A DNA stretch of 64,000 bases from Bolinopsis microptera (GCF_026151205.1 NC_087079.1:12080635-12144634); one strand, 5' to 3'; numbered from the stretch's first letter, positions 23,318 to 57,659 are shown. The notes: generated from the sequence alone by a model not told the origin. Made by a program: numbers and translations.

Positions 23318-26300
23318 GTTAGTTATAGTTATCATACACCAGGATTTTATGTTGCAGAATAAATTGTTGCATTTGAATTGAAAGTATTATTAATTTGTGA
23401 ACCTAAACAGTAAGACAGTACTTTACATTTTAGCTGCATTGTTGTGAACTTTATTTAAATTTCTCTAAATTAATAACACTTCATTTCATCAGATTCTACT
23501 TCATGTTAGAATTACTATTAGAATCATGAGCACGAAAATATTTGTATTTCGATGGATGAAGTTAAGACTAGAATATGATCGAACCGTTGTTCAACATAAT
23601 CAATCCGTTATACTTATAGTAGGATGCCTTACTTAACATCAAATTCGACCATACAAATGCCTTGGGCACCATAATCTGTACAAACGGTGTGCTCATACAA
23701 ATCATAAACCAATCTGAAAATTCCGAGCTTTCGATTAGGTAAAAGTTTTTGATTGCAAATTGTTTTATTCAATTTCTTGGCAGAGGAGAGTTTAAATACC
23801 TGACCAATCCTTGAACTTCATGGCACATGTTTATTACAAAATCTCAAGCTGCAAATATTAAATACAAATTACGCTATTCTGATTTCCAAAATGAAATGTT
23901 CACAGCTTTCTAATTCTAAAAAGCTTTTATTAATTTGTGCCTTTGATCAACACACCTTATTACTTTTGGTAGCAGCAGTCAGACTTTTTATTTAATTCAA
24001 AAGTTCGAAATAACAGGATATAATATAATATCAAATTTGTAGTGCCCATCAAATTTAAATCGATGATAAGAGAAGTTTTCTGCGGTCATAATTGTCCAAC
24101 GAAAAATTCGAACATTTTAAATAAAATCAATAATTTTTGTGTAGAAACGGAGGAACGTCACATCGGATGCAAATGTGGCAGATCAACGGTTGAAGCATCT
24201 AGTCCGGAGTCAGTTCCTGGTAATTAAAATTGCACGTGTAGTAATGTAAATTGCACGTGTGTGAATATCTCTAAAAAATTGCAACCAACTGCATGATTAT
24301 ATAAAATTTCAGAATAAAATTTGCACGCCCAACATTCAAAAAATTAATTAAACTGTTGATTTTTATTGGGATATAAGCATGTTTTTGTAAAACTAATGTC
24401 AGCTTATTTTGGACCAGTGATCCAGTTCAAATGGGATTATTTCCTGATTTCAGAGGTGTGTATTACTATAACTATTTGACCAGATGATGTTGACAATGTT
24501 ATGATAAAGTACGAATGCTCAACGTACAAATTGTATCACTATCATAGATTAATGTAATTTCAATCAATGTTTTACATATATGATAAACAAACGTGAATAC
24601 AAATGATTTTATGTAAAGATTAAATTAACATAGAATATTAGAAATATCGTAAACTATGGCTAATTTTAAATTTTGTTAAAATATACCATTATTTTAGGTC
24701 GGCAGTTAAAAATAATTCGATTCGTAAAATTTGATCCGAAAGATTTGAACTATACTGGGTCACGTCCTTTCATGCTATATTTTGATTCATTGTAGAACTG
24801 AGATTAAGATACATGTACATTCCAAATGTGAAATGCATTACTTTTCGGAATATCTTAAGAGGTCAATGTATTATTCCAGCTCTTTTGGGTACCAATTTTT
24901 GTTGTTGATAATTCGAGGTTGAAAAAGCTTACAATTCCAATTTCCATCATCCATAGCCCTGGAATCTTCAAATGAAAACAGAGTGTGAAATAGCTTGACT
25001 TGAGCGATCTGGGGCATATCAGTTTCATAATATGAAATGACTAAGATTTAAATCTCTACACCAAATGTATCACTATCAGTGTATCACCACTTTCCATGTG
25101 CATCACTGTTAGTGTTAGGAAAAGGATAGTAGTGAAGTACACGTGATAATGAAAAACGTATCATCTGTTTTATCACGGTTTAAAACACAATAATCCTGAT
25201 CACTTTCTAATTTCGCTTTTCATTTTTTTACTCATTAGTTTGGTTCTTGAACAAAGTCATGGTAATGCTATTTATTAAAATCACAGAATCCCACTAAGTA
25301 GTTTTTTGACAATTTTGTTTGTCGATTAAAGGACCAGTTAACTGAAAAAAAAGTTATCCTCATATTTTGACAGATTGTGACAAATAGCAAACTAAGCAAC
25401 GAGTCGAAATTCCTAAATCTCTAACTGCTCTCTAACGCGTGTAAATAGCGTTTGTATTATTTTGGCGATGACGTCACGAAGTCCCTTGCGCGCGCAGAGG
25501 AGCCCGTGAGACTGTATTTTACAGGTAGAAAATGGACATAATACAATGTTTTTCCCCGAATAACTCGAAAAGTAAGTAATTTAGGGTACATGTTGCTTCA
25601 TAAGTTGTATATAAACATGGCCATTCTGCACAATTTGCACACATTTAAAAACCTTTAGGGCCTTCATAGCTCAATTTACCAGATACCCATAGTTTTGCAT
25701 GATTTCTGGAACCGAAAATCAGTTTTTCGCCAATAACTGAAAAAGTAAGCACTTTAAGGCTTATGTTTGTTCGTAAGTCATATGTTAATATGCTAATTGC
25801 GGTTCTTTTGCACCCTGTCTAAAGACTCTATCACAATCCTATCGAAAATGGGCTCAGCACCACGCCCAAAATGGTTTTTGGCGAATTTCTCGAAAAGTAT
25901 GGATTTTAGGCCATGTGTTGCTCAATAACTCCTATATAAACATGCATATGTGGCTTCGTTTAAGCCTATTTTGAAGTCTCTACGACCTTCAGAAGCAAGG
26001 GGTCGGTTACGTTATTGGGTCAATATGGGCGTGGCCCTCCTGGGTTTTCTCCACTGTCAAAAAATGTCTCCAAACGAAAATCGTTTATTCATACCTTCGG
26101 GAAGGTCTGTGCAAAGTTTCGTTAGTATCTGAACATTTGCAGGTTCATTTCCATAAATGTCCAAAAATGACTGGACTGCACAACTTTAGAGTTAACTTTA
26201 GAGAAACTCATAAGTCATTTATCTCAAATTAAGCTGTTAGTGTCCATGATCAACCTGTGGCGAAATCAGGAGTAATATAAAAAGTGTATTTTTAGATTAA

Positions 26301-29300
26301 AGTGCTAGCTCATAGTTTTAGAATTGTATAGATTAGCGTTGGTCGTTTAACTTTAACCATCTAACAATCGATCGTGCCGTAATATATGGCCAAAGAATAA
26401 TAGGGTCTTGGAAGTTCTATAGTTGTTCAGTGGGTCGATCGACTGAACACGTTTGCACTTGGTATTTAAACTTACCAGTAGTTTATTTATGTTATGTACC
26501 GATGATAATGCAATTAGGATAACAACTAGGTAAGCCGCAAGTCTAATTCAAAACACACCGCACACCGTACACTCGAACTCCAATCTGTATTACTATTTGG
26601 TAGACCGGGTATTTTGGCGGGAATTCTGTTCCCACGGCACTGTTCTGATAGAAGCTACTTCTACTGATGGTCCCAACTCCCAGAGGAACGGCCGTAAAGT
26701 AGCCAGACTTCTTGTCTCCTGTACTGGCTGACACATGCGGATTAAAATTAGAAATTTCGCTATGCTATAAATATAATTGCTCTCGGAATTGAACAAACTC
26801 CTACTTATCTAGATCCTTTCTAAATTCGTTAGAGTTTCATGGACTGGGGAAAAATAATCGGTACAGTCTCCCTGCTGGCTGCTTGTGTAATTAAGCAATG
26901 AAAACAATCCGAAATTATCACATATGACATAAGAACTGTAATAGCAGAAACTTTCTAACCGTACATTCACCCGCCACTGTTCAAGAACCTATATCACTGT
27001 TTAAAATCATGACGTGAGCACTGTACATCCAATCAGCTATTCCTTTAGTTAGGATGATAGCCAAAACTATAAGGATTTGGGAGAACTAGGGTAATAGTCA
27101 TAATTCTAAAATTTGAGTGAGTTACATGTGTTTTAATGACAACGATAAACATTTGCAACGTATTAGTATTACGCTATATGCCAGCGCGCACTGAGGGACT
27201 TCGTGACGTCACGAGGCCACAGCTTATTATTGCAATAACACGCGTTACACGTACGCTAGAGAGTTGGTTCTTTCGGCGATACGATTCTTTACCAGTTTGT
27301 CACAGCTGATTTAAATCTTAGCCAAATTGGAGACTACAAATTTTTCAGTTAACTGGTCCTTTAAAGGTTGTTTGACTAAGTGACTAGAGTGCTCCATTAC
27401 ATATAATTTGAAAGTGCGCAGCATCATGATATTGATAAAATATAGCATCGATAATCGAACCTGTTTCCTCCATTTAACAACAACTTTAAAATACACCATA
27501 AAATTCTAATTCCCACCATGATCTCATAAAGTTACACTTGCAATATGGTAATCTACATCGGTAATAAGGTAATACTGCCAATAAATACAATGACGAATCT
27601 AATCTGCAATATTTCAATTTTATTCGATCTCCAATGCACTGGATTGAATTCGAAAAAAACGTCTAACTCTAAGCAAAGAAATGCGACCCATTCGATTTAA
27701 CATCGTGCAGAGTTACCCGTCTCAATTGATCTTGATGAGGATTTGCAGAAATTTATTTCATATTTGCTTCATTTTATAAGCATTTAAGTGTATGAATATT
27801 GGATATCATACAGTATTTTGACAGGTTGAAGCATAATTAATTGACCAATAGTGATCTGAGGAAATTGGGTATATTTCTTGACACACGACGGCTATTAAGT
27901 TGACTTAATTAGCTTGCAGTTCCTGCAAAAACTAATTAAACTCGTTTAAATGAAATTTATTGGCCCTTTATCAACAGTAAATCACCCTTTGCAACCCATT
28001 GGACTGATACAATAGGACAATGATGCATCATACACAGTATTCTACATGTATGAACCATTCACTGAGCAATCATTACACTTACCTCATGTACGAACCGATC
28101 AACAAGTCCTCCCAGCGTTTTAATCAGTTGTTCCTTATGTTCTTAAGAACACTAACTCCAAGTCCATCAGTCAGGAAACGTTTGATCCCATTTTCCGTTC
28201 TAAATTAGGTTTAACTTCCCCCTTGGTGGTATTCAAGTTTTAATCTTTCAAACCTTGACCACCCATTTTCGTCATTTATCGCACCTGATAAGAAAAACAC
28301 ATTAGATCAAAACGCTCGGTATTTACCAGAGTTAACGCTTGGTATCACACAAAAAGGGACAGCAGCAGCTGAGAGGGCCAGCTGGTGCCATGAAAACTCC
28401 TGGTACTGAAGTTACGAAGCACCATTCGATAATGAATTGACCTCACATTTACCTACTAAATTACAGGACCTCGGGAACATGTTATAAGTGTGATATATTT
28501 GTGGCGAATACGGTTCTGTGTCCGTTAGTCTCCCGCATTAAGAACATTCCCCATTATATTAGCGGAATAAAAGGGAGGAATTAAGAGTTACTGCTATCAT
28601 TAATACCTAAGAAACTCGTGCCACATTTTTAGAGCCTGATATTGATCACCTTTAGAACAATCGCTTCAGGAATTAACACTAACATTATGAATTGCTGCCT
28701 GCTAAATCTCAAATTGGAGTCAATTGATCTCGATAATATGCGGTAAATGAATTGCTAGGCGAGTTTATTGGATTAAAGTGATTTCATTAAACGGAACTGC
28801 CCAGCTGATGGTGGAGCTTAACACGTCTTATAATATTTCGTAGGAATCGTACCGGGGGACAATGGAACATTTCAGCTTATGACCGTGCATTGCCATTGTA
28901 GGGATTGTTACCGTAAAAAGACAAGGGAAGAGTGGAGTGTAAATATTGACGATTCTGAAAGGCATTGACACAAAACACCTTATGATTTAGTCATAATCAA
29001 ACTGTGAGAATTTGCACCCACGCATTCAATAGATTCAAAGACTCTGGAGCTACAGGCGGAATCAAAATTCAAATATTTGCATAAAATATGGAATCAGACA
29101 GACTTTCTCCTTTCCAAAGTTCAACACAACATTTTTGAGGAATTACTGCACTTGCGATTTTGGATTCTGATCTCATTGTTGCATGCGGAGAGTGGGAAAA
29201 TAGGCAACTCATTCTCCTGAGGCTGACTCCTATCCCTCACAATTACCCAGCCAATGTCTAGGTGAGAAGGAATAATTTGAATACACGACAATCCGGGAAC

Positions 29301-32300
29301 AACTTTTTCTCTTCCTGAGTCGCTCTCTCCGCCTACGCACTGTAAATTAATATCATGGAAATTAACTTCTCAATTGTTAATGACGAGCTAAAATTAATAC
29401 CGTCTACATGCCTCCCATCTAGCAGCTGCTTTGTCTCCAATTCATAATGCTCGGGTAATTATCTTATCATCTAACTCAATTAATTATTCCGCAGACACTG
29501 ATTCTAATTACATGACTGGCTATGAGACGAAGAGAAAACCATCCCGATCAGTCTTCGCTCCTTCACAGGTATGAGGCGTTAGATTCAGGGATTTTATTAT
29601 TTACTGATAATTAATTTCCGATTATCGATAACTCGCCAAACAGTGAATCAATCGATCAATGGTCAATAACCCTTTTACAACTCCCATAACAACGCATAAC
29701 ACAAATATCTTTACTTTAGATTAAATATTTCTCCTTAATCTTACCAAATATTAAACTATCACTTCGAGATGGCAGGGCCTACTCTCATGCTGTCTATAGT
29801 GTATAGGTGATGATTAATTTTGAAAAACTAGGGACAACTGGGGAATGATCCCAGAACCTCGACATTTCGCGTGACTTGCTCTACCCCAGTTGTCCCTAGT
29901 TTTTCAGAATTAATCATCACCTATAGACAAGTAGACAGCATGAGAGTAGGCCCTGCCATCTCGAAGTGATAATAATAATTAAATGTTTCGCAGATTGGCA
30001 ACTGATCGGTGTAGTTGGTGTTGTACACACTGCACTGATAATGATATCACGTTGAACGTGTAATGTAAATATATTATATTGTGGATACATGCGAATATAT
30101 ATTCTAAATAACTGATAAATATTAAACTACATAACATTCTATGAACAAGTGTAACACTCGAAATAAGAGGGCACCTATTTCAACCGCCTATTTTGAATGT
30201 TTCACTTGTTTGAAATATGATGCTCCTGCTTGTTGAGCACTGGGAAACCAAGCGACTAATTTTTAACATTCTATAACTCAGCTGATATGTGTGTCTCCCC
30301 ACAGATAGGGTTCATGGAGGGTATCTACCATGGAGAAAGCAAGACCTATCTCACAGCAGATAACCGGAGACAGATCGCTAAGAAAACCGGACTATCAGAA
30401 ACTCAGGTAAGGTTCTAATCTCTAGCTTTATACGTGACGCCACGTTGCTTGCTCTGCGTGACGTCACGTTGCTTGCTCTGCGTGACGTTGCTTGCTCTGC
30501 GTGACGTCACGTTCCTTGCTCTGCGTGACGTTGCTTGCTCTGCATGACGTCACGTTGCTTGTACGGTTATCTCAAGCTCACGCCGACTGTACATCATAAC
30601 TGTTGATGATTCAAATTATATGTATAACAGCCGCAGTTCCACGGCTCAGTTTTGCGACCAGATTTGACACATAACTCCGCGAAAAGAGTTTTGAAAGGCA
30701 AAACTCCGTGCAAAACTACCGGGAAGGCAGTTTTGTTTACAATGTACGTTCCCACGGCCTTGGTATTTGCACGCAGATTTGCGCGCGCACGTGGACGCAT
30801 TATAACACACATAACCCCGGCATGCGCAGGGATTATATTTTAATTTTTCCCGCGACGCGCGGGAAAAATTTATAATAATTTCGAGTGCGAAGCACGAGGG
30901 ATTATTATGAAAATAACCCCGACGTGCTTTAGCACGAGGGGTTATTTTAATATAACTTAAGCGTGCCGGTGTTATGTGTTATAAACCCCTCCGGGTTAGT
31001 GCTAGGACCAACAAATTTGACATTTTACTCTTAATTCTAGCTATAATATGAGATCAGTATGGAAAATATGAAATGGAATTGGGGACTACCAAATAAATAC
31101 AACTAAGGTACTATGACATTTGAAATTGGCGTTATATCTAAACATTATTCCTCAGTCAGAACGTAGAATGAATATCGATAAGGGGCGTCGAGTTAAGCCT
31201 GGCAAGCGATAAAAGGTGGAGCTAATAATGATATCGTGTCATGAAGTTCATCAAAGTAGACGACTATAATAGTTATTAATACATGGCTTATATCAAACAC
31301 GACAAAATTAACCGAACAAATGTAACCGTCGAGACAAGTTCTGGAACTGGTCCAATTAATGTTAGAGTTTAAGTAATGTAAGCAGTGTGCTGGAGTTTTG
31401 CCAGCGCCTGCAGTAAGACCGATACGTAGATCAAGTGTATTTATAGTTCTTACGTTAAGCCATAGGTCACGTGACATTTTTTACCAATGCGCGTCGTAGT
31501 AGTTAGTCACGTGATACACGTCATCAAAACACGTGACAGTGCGCGGTTGAAATTCTCATGGAATATCAAAACAAAACAAATCTTGTTGAGCCAAATTAGC
31601 GGGGCGGGATTATAGAAGCTGTGTTGGGGTTATTTATTCAGCGGGAAAAAACTAACAGCGGGAGCCGGGATTATCAGAATCTATTTAGCGGGAGCCGGGA
31701 TTATCAGAATCCTATTCTAACCCGGAGGGGTTTATAATGAAATTTCACACGCGAGCGCCCAGGTTAAAACTGCTTTCACGGAGTTTTGGGTCATATCAAA
31801 AATATTTCTCCGTGCGGAGAAATATTTTTGAATTTCATTTCCGGTCGCGAAAATTTGAGAAAAAATGTGAGCAAATCTGGTTGCAAAACTGAGCCGTTGA
31901 ACTGCAGGGTAACTCCTGTCTGCTAGAACTAGAAGCGATGTATTATAAGTAATCCATCTGTATCAGGTTAAGAGATGGTGGCAGAACAGGAGACAGAAGG
32001 ACAAGAACAGACTGAGGGACAGTCTCCAGAGCCTAAACCACTTCCTACCCTCCATGATGTACACGTGCGAACCCAATAGGAACTACAACCACACCTACTC
32101 AGGTAGACTTGTTATTAAATACTGGACTTTTGAAGCTTACTGCTTACAACTTTATCACATTTATATTTAAGACTTGTAATACTGTCATTTTGAAGCCTAC
32201 AACTATTTCACTGTTTCACATTCAGTTTAATAATGTCATTTCTTCTAGAAGTAGAGACTAGAGTGACTATTATATAAATAATACTTGAACCACCATTAAT

Positions 32301-32456
32301 TTACTCATCGACATATCTAAAGTTGTGTGGAATGTTTATCATTAACCTCTGTGTTCTTCAGATCGGGCACTGAACGACTCACTGGCACACTTGACAGCAA
32401 GACGAACTCAGTTTCTGCTGCAGGGACCAAACCATAATATCATTACCAGAACCTGA
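23143..32456 (+). CDS. Homeobox transcription factor with Eh1 motif (five exons)
   Basis: Five exons join in frame to 193 residues: 23143-23317, 29495-29568, 30305-30406, 31967-32102 and 32362-32456, all with GT-AG borders and matching phases (1, 0, 0, 1). Residues 4-10 are FDMDNIL, an Eh1 motif of the FxIxxIL type that recruits Groucho/TLE co-repressors. The homeodomain spans about 72-133, from KRKPSRSVFAPSQ through YLTADNRRQIAKKTGLSETQ to VKRWWQNRRQKDK. It has the invariant Trp, Gln50 and Asn51, and an intron at the classic 44/45 site. Oddities: two extra residues between helices 1 and 2 (GESKT region), Trp instead of Phe at position 49, Met at 16. Likely a nuclear repressor, nearest in style to NK/ANTP-class factors; the family is not assigned. 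A poly-A signal AATAAA lies at 32665. Confidence 0.85.
23318..25325. other. Homeobox intron 1, left part
   Basis: AT-rich intronic sequence without supported exons. The small frame at 24042-24227 (Cys-containing) has no splice context that fits the gene. Confidence 0.5.
25330..27360. mobile_element. 2 kb non-autonomous TIR element, copy 2
   Basis: Near-identical to 6205-8230, in the same orientation. The ends AGGACCAGTTAACTG and CAGTTAACTGGTCCT are flanked directly by TTAA on both sides (25326-25329 and 27361-27364). A TTAA duplication points to piggyBac- or Kolobok-type mobilisation. It carries only a few indels relative to copy 1, so both insertions are fairly young. It lies in intron 1 of the homeobox gene. 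Confidence 0.85.
27365..29494. other. Homeobox intron 1, right part
   Basis: No supported exon, RNA gene or repeat boundary in about 2.1 kb of AT-rich intron. Confidence 0.5.
29495..29568 (+). CDS. Homeobox gene exon 2
   Basis: Acceptor TTCCGCAG, donor CACAG|GTATGA. It encodes the N-terminal arm and start of helix 1 (KRKPSRSVFAPSQ). Confidence 0.85.
29757..29971. repeat. 215-bp palindrome with tRNA-like loop
   Basis: Arms of about 90 bp (29757-29852 and 29884-29971) are almost perfect inverted copies, starting TATCACTTCGAGATGG. Read on the minus strand, the loop and inner stem contain GGTAGAGCA and GAGGTTCTGGGATCATTCC, which look like relics of tRNA boxes A and B. It lies in intron 2 of the homeobox gene. 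Confidence 0.8.
30305..30406 (+). CDS. Homeobox gene exon 3
   Basis: Acceptor CCCACAG, donor ACTCAG|GTAAGG. It encodes most of helix 1, the extended loop and helix 2, ending GLSETQ at homeodomain position 44. Confidence 0.9.
30431..30562. repeat. Minisatellite with TGACGTCA in intron 3
   Basis: About six units of CGTGACGTCACGTTGCTTGC plus TCTG, with some shortened units lacking the second half-site. It begins about 25 bp after the exon 3 donor. Confidence 0.85.
30631..31907. mobile_element. 1.3 kb TIR element in homeobox intron 3
   Basis: The left end CCGCAGTTCCACGGCTCAGT, continuing TTTGCGACCAGATTTG, is matched in reverse by the right end (CAAATCTGGTTGCAAAACTG, then AGCCGTTGAACTGCAG). Deeper inverted pairs include ATAAACCCCTCCGGGTTAG near 30980 and its complement near 31716, plus small hairpins around 30850-30960. 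No transposase. Target duplication unclear. Confidence 0.75.
31967..32102 (+). CDS. Homeobox gene exon 4
   Basis: Acceptor TATCAG, donor ACTCAG|GTAGAC. It encodes recognition helix 3 (VKRWWQNRRQKDKN) and part of the C-terminal tail. Unspliced, the frame would stop at 32170. Confidence 0.85.
32362..32456 (+). CDS. Homeobox gene exon 5 (terminal)
   Basis: Acceptor GTTCTTCAG; reads RALNDSLAHLTARRTQFLLQ in phase and stops at 32454-32456. The phase match and clean stop support it, but the alternative ending at 32170 cannot be excluded. Confidence 0.65.
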
Positions 32457-32664
32457 ATAACCCAACAACGCCATGTGGTGTATCCTTAACACAGCTCATC
32501 TTATATCCTGGACTTCATAGATTCAGTTAAAGCTCAGATAAGCAAGCAGGAAGTCAGATTTTGCTGAAGATTACTACGGGAGATGTAATGAACTTCCAGG
32601 ATCACGCGAAGACTTAGAATTGTTAGATAAGTCAGGACACTTGAGCGTGAAATCAGACAATCAG

Positions 32665-32670
32665 AATAAA
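32665..32670 (+). terminator. Poly-A signal AATAAA of the homeobox gene
   Basis: First canonical AATAAA after the stop codon, 209 bp downstream. Confidence 0.5.
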
Positions 32671-34034
32671 AACATCCGTGACAATTAAATTGGAATCAGA
32701 AAGTTTTAAGAGAACTTTAAACTTGAGATCTGAAGCAAGCTTGAGTAACATAGTCTTTATATAGATTGTTCTGTGTTTTCAACATAAAGTTAGAAGTAAA
32801 ACTCGAATATTGTAAACTAAATTGTTTGATCATTCGAATGTAAACTTTGGACACTCTGCAATTGTACCATTCGATAAATGAATTTAATGCTTTGATCCTA
32901 AAACGGTGCAATTTGACTAAGAAATTTGTGTCCCACAGATGTTTAAAATCGTTTTTTCGACACAAATTTATCAATCCTCGAGATCACCAAAATGTAAAAT
33001 TATAGCAATGAACTCTTGTGAACTTGATAAGAAGCCAAAATACCGGACTATTACATGTACGTAAGATAAAAACAATTAAAGCAAGTAAGTACAGTTAGTC
33101 CTTAAAACAGGAGACCTTCTGATATCACCTCTCCCAAAAAGGAGGGCTCACCGACGAAAATAAATAATGTTTGATCAGTTTTTATTGGGGTCAGGAGAAT
33201 ATATGCCGATCACAATTTCCACTTTAGATTCAGTAATTGAAAGTTCTAGAAATCGTGTGAACTCTATTTCATCACTATACATCTAAATATGTATAATACT
33301 TCAAAGACGAATAAAGGGGGGTGTCACCGGCCGTTTTAAAAATTGTATCCTTCTCCAAAAAAGTTTTTTTTTTCTAGTCAAGTTTATAGACAAGCTGTTT
33401 GGTGAAATGATAATAACGTTTTCATTCTATTACTAGCTCATATGATTTTTTTCCTGGTAGATGGGCAAATCGGACAGTGTCACCCCCAATCAACAAATTA
33501 AAATTGACTATAAAACTTCATCATTAGTTACTATATAAATTATGAACTAAGAACAAACTGCTCCTTATAAAAAGCCGACAAATCACAGGTTACACAAATC
33601 AGAAATACTAAACTCTCGAGCTACACGGAGCTACATGGTACTACCGACTATCTAATCATTATAAAGTTTCTGATCAATGTGTGAAGCAGCTTATTCCATG
33701 TCTACACTCCAACGAAAACAAGATAACATCAACTAAAACCATCATCAGTTCCTAGGCTCTGACAGGTCAGATTGGCCGTGGAGCGTCATTATCCAGTTAC
33801 CATGGTAACCACTAACAATGTACACGGAGTACACAGTCACGTACACATACTATACAAGTATGAAGTACATCATGTTTACATTCCAGTATATTCCGTGAAC
33901 AGAGAGATTTCACCACGATAACCAGGATCTCAGCGAGTTAACTCTTCACGGAACCCTAAACTAGGTTCAAGGTCCCGTGGTCGCTATGGTAACTGCGCTC
34001 TAAGAACTTAGAACGCAGTGTTACCATAGCATCT
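32671..34034. other. Convergent intergenic region and thioredoxin reductase 3' UTR
   Basis: Separates the 3' ends of the homeobox gene (+) and thioredoxin reductase (minus). The part next to 34034 should be the selenoprotein 3' UTR. A strong hairpin lies at about 33983-34030 (CGCTATGGTAACTGCG paired with CGCAGTGTTACCATAGC), but it lacks the AUGA/GA quartet of a SECIS element. I could not identify the SECIS by eye. Confidence 0.5.
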
Positions 34035-55886
<21,852 letters not shown>

Positions 55887-55889
55887 CTG

Positions 55890-57120
55890 AAAATGTAAAG
55901 TTAACCGTAAAACTATAACAGTAGACACACGTAATGAAGTTTCCGGATAGGAATTTTAGTTACATTCACTAAATTAACATTACGAATTTATTATTGTCAT
56001 GTTTTTGCGACAACACATTTCCTAAAAAGAGCTAGCGTGTTCCTTTGACACAGTAATATTATATCAAAATTTCCGTCACGTACAAAATAATAGCAAAACA
56101 AATGGCTTGTCGCAATCCATCTACCTACAGAAAGTATCACAACTTCATTAACATGTACAGTCAGGATTGTTCTATTTCTATTATTCATCTTCAATCTTCA
56201 TCGAAAAGTCCTACATTATGTTCATGCATGAGAAAGTGTCAAAGTGGCACTAACTAATCGAAACCAAGTCTCACTGTCACGTGACACTATGAATGAGCTG
56301 CAGTCGATTGGCTTATTTTCCATCACTTACTTGCAAGTTGCAGGTATTTTCACATGCCAAACTCACAACGGTTTTTCGGAGTTGTGCGAGATGACGATAC
56401 ATAGAGGCCGCAGAATTATGAGGACTACCAGATCCTGGTGAAACCTAAGCGATCCATGATATCACGACAGGCCCTACAGTTGCAGGTAGAATATAATAAT
56501 ATTGAAACATAGATCGTCATAATATATTGAACTATTCTATATATCTACGCAAAATCTATTTTTCTCATTTCCTTTGACCACTACTTTTTCTCATATTAAG
56601 CCCCCTCCCCTCCTGTATCAGTTTTAAATTTGTATATTACAACTTTCTTTGTCAAAATTACTTTTGCATCAAAGTTATTTCTCCCTCTAAGTGACTCTAA
56701 CATATAACGATCGATTGCGCAACATCAAAAGCAATCTCGACATATACGTTCTTGTACGAGGTCACATCAATTAGACTTATAAGGTATCACTAAACGCTAC
56801 CATGAGTTTGCAATGATTAATTAAGCAACATCAGAGTTAGATGGTACGTGGTGTGGTCTAACCTGCTACTACCACAGGGCACAGTGGCGTAACGTTGCAT
56901 GTTGGCGCCCCCCACTCCGCCCAAAAAGCGCCCCCTTTTGGCGCCCTCTCCCCTCTTAAAGTAGAAAGGTAGAATTGGACAAATAACGTGATTTTAAAAG
57001 ATACGCTGGTGAGATCTCTAGACGGTACGTGATGTGTCCAACCTGGCCTACTGCTACCATCATGGAGGCTGGGCACATATACTACACTACCATACACGGA
57101 AACTGAACAATTTAATAATT
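55890..57120. other. No recognised gene
   Basis: Would be TXNRD intron if the upstream exons lie beyond the window. A GGTACGTG...CCTGCTACTAC phrase is repeated near 56840 and 57025. Confidence 0.45.
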
Positions 57121-57130
57121 TAATGTTATG

Positions 57131-57650
57131 GTGGAACGTAGCCAGTATATCACGTGCGGTTCAGTATTAGTGTTGTTGTTGTGACGTCACTTGTTGTGTT
57201 GTGACGTCACTTGTTGTGTTGTGACGTCACTTGTTGTGTTGTGACGTCACTTGTTGTGTTGTGACGTCACTTGTTGTGTTGTGACGTCACTTGTTGTGTT
57301 GTGACGTCACTTGTTGTGTTGTGACGTCACTTGTTGTGTTGTGACGTCACTTGTTGTGTTGTGACGTCACTTGTTGTGTTGTGACGTCACTTGTTGTGTT
57401 GTGACGTCACTTGTTATGTTGTGACGTCACTTGTTGTGTTGTGACGTCACTTGTTGTGTTGTGACGTCACTTGTTGTGTTGTGACGTCACTTGTTGTGTT
57501 GTGACGTCACTTGTTGTGTTGTGACGTCACTTGTTGTGTTGTGACGTCACTTGTTGTGTTGTGACGTCACTAATGGTGGAACGTAGCCAGTATACCACGT
57601 GATGAACCGTTCAGTATTAGTGTTGTTGTGTTGTGACGTCACTAATTATA
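57131..57650. repeat. 20-bp satellite, each unit with TGACGTCA
   Basis: About 20 units of GTGACGTCACTTGTTGTGTT, almost without variation (one TTATGTT). The array is bracketed by direct copies of GGTGGAACGTAGCCAGTATA followed by CAGTATTAGTGTTGTTG. Every unit holds the palindrome TGACGTCA, the consensus cAMP-response element. Confidence 0.95.
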
Positions 57651-57659
57651 TCATTAAAC

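Noticed and set aside
33983-34030. Strong hairpin just after the TXNRD stop as the SECIS
   Set aside because: It lacks the AUGA/GA quartet and the unpaired AA at the apex, so it does not meet the SECIS consensus.
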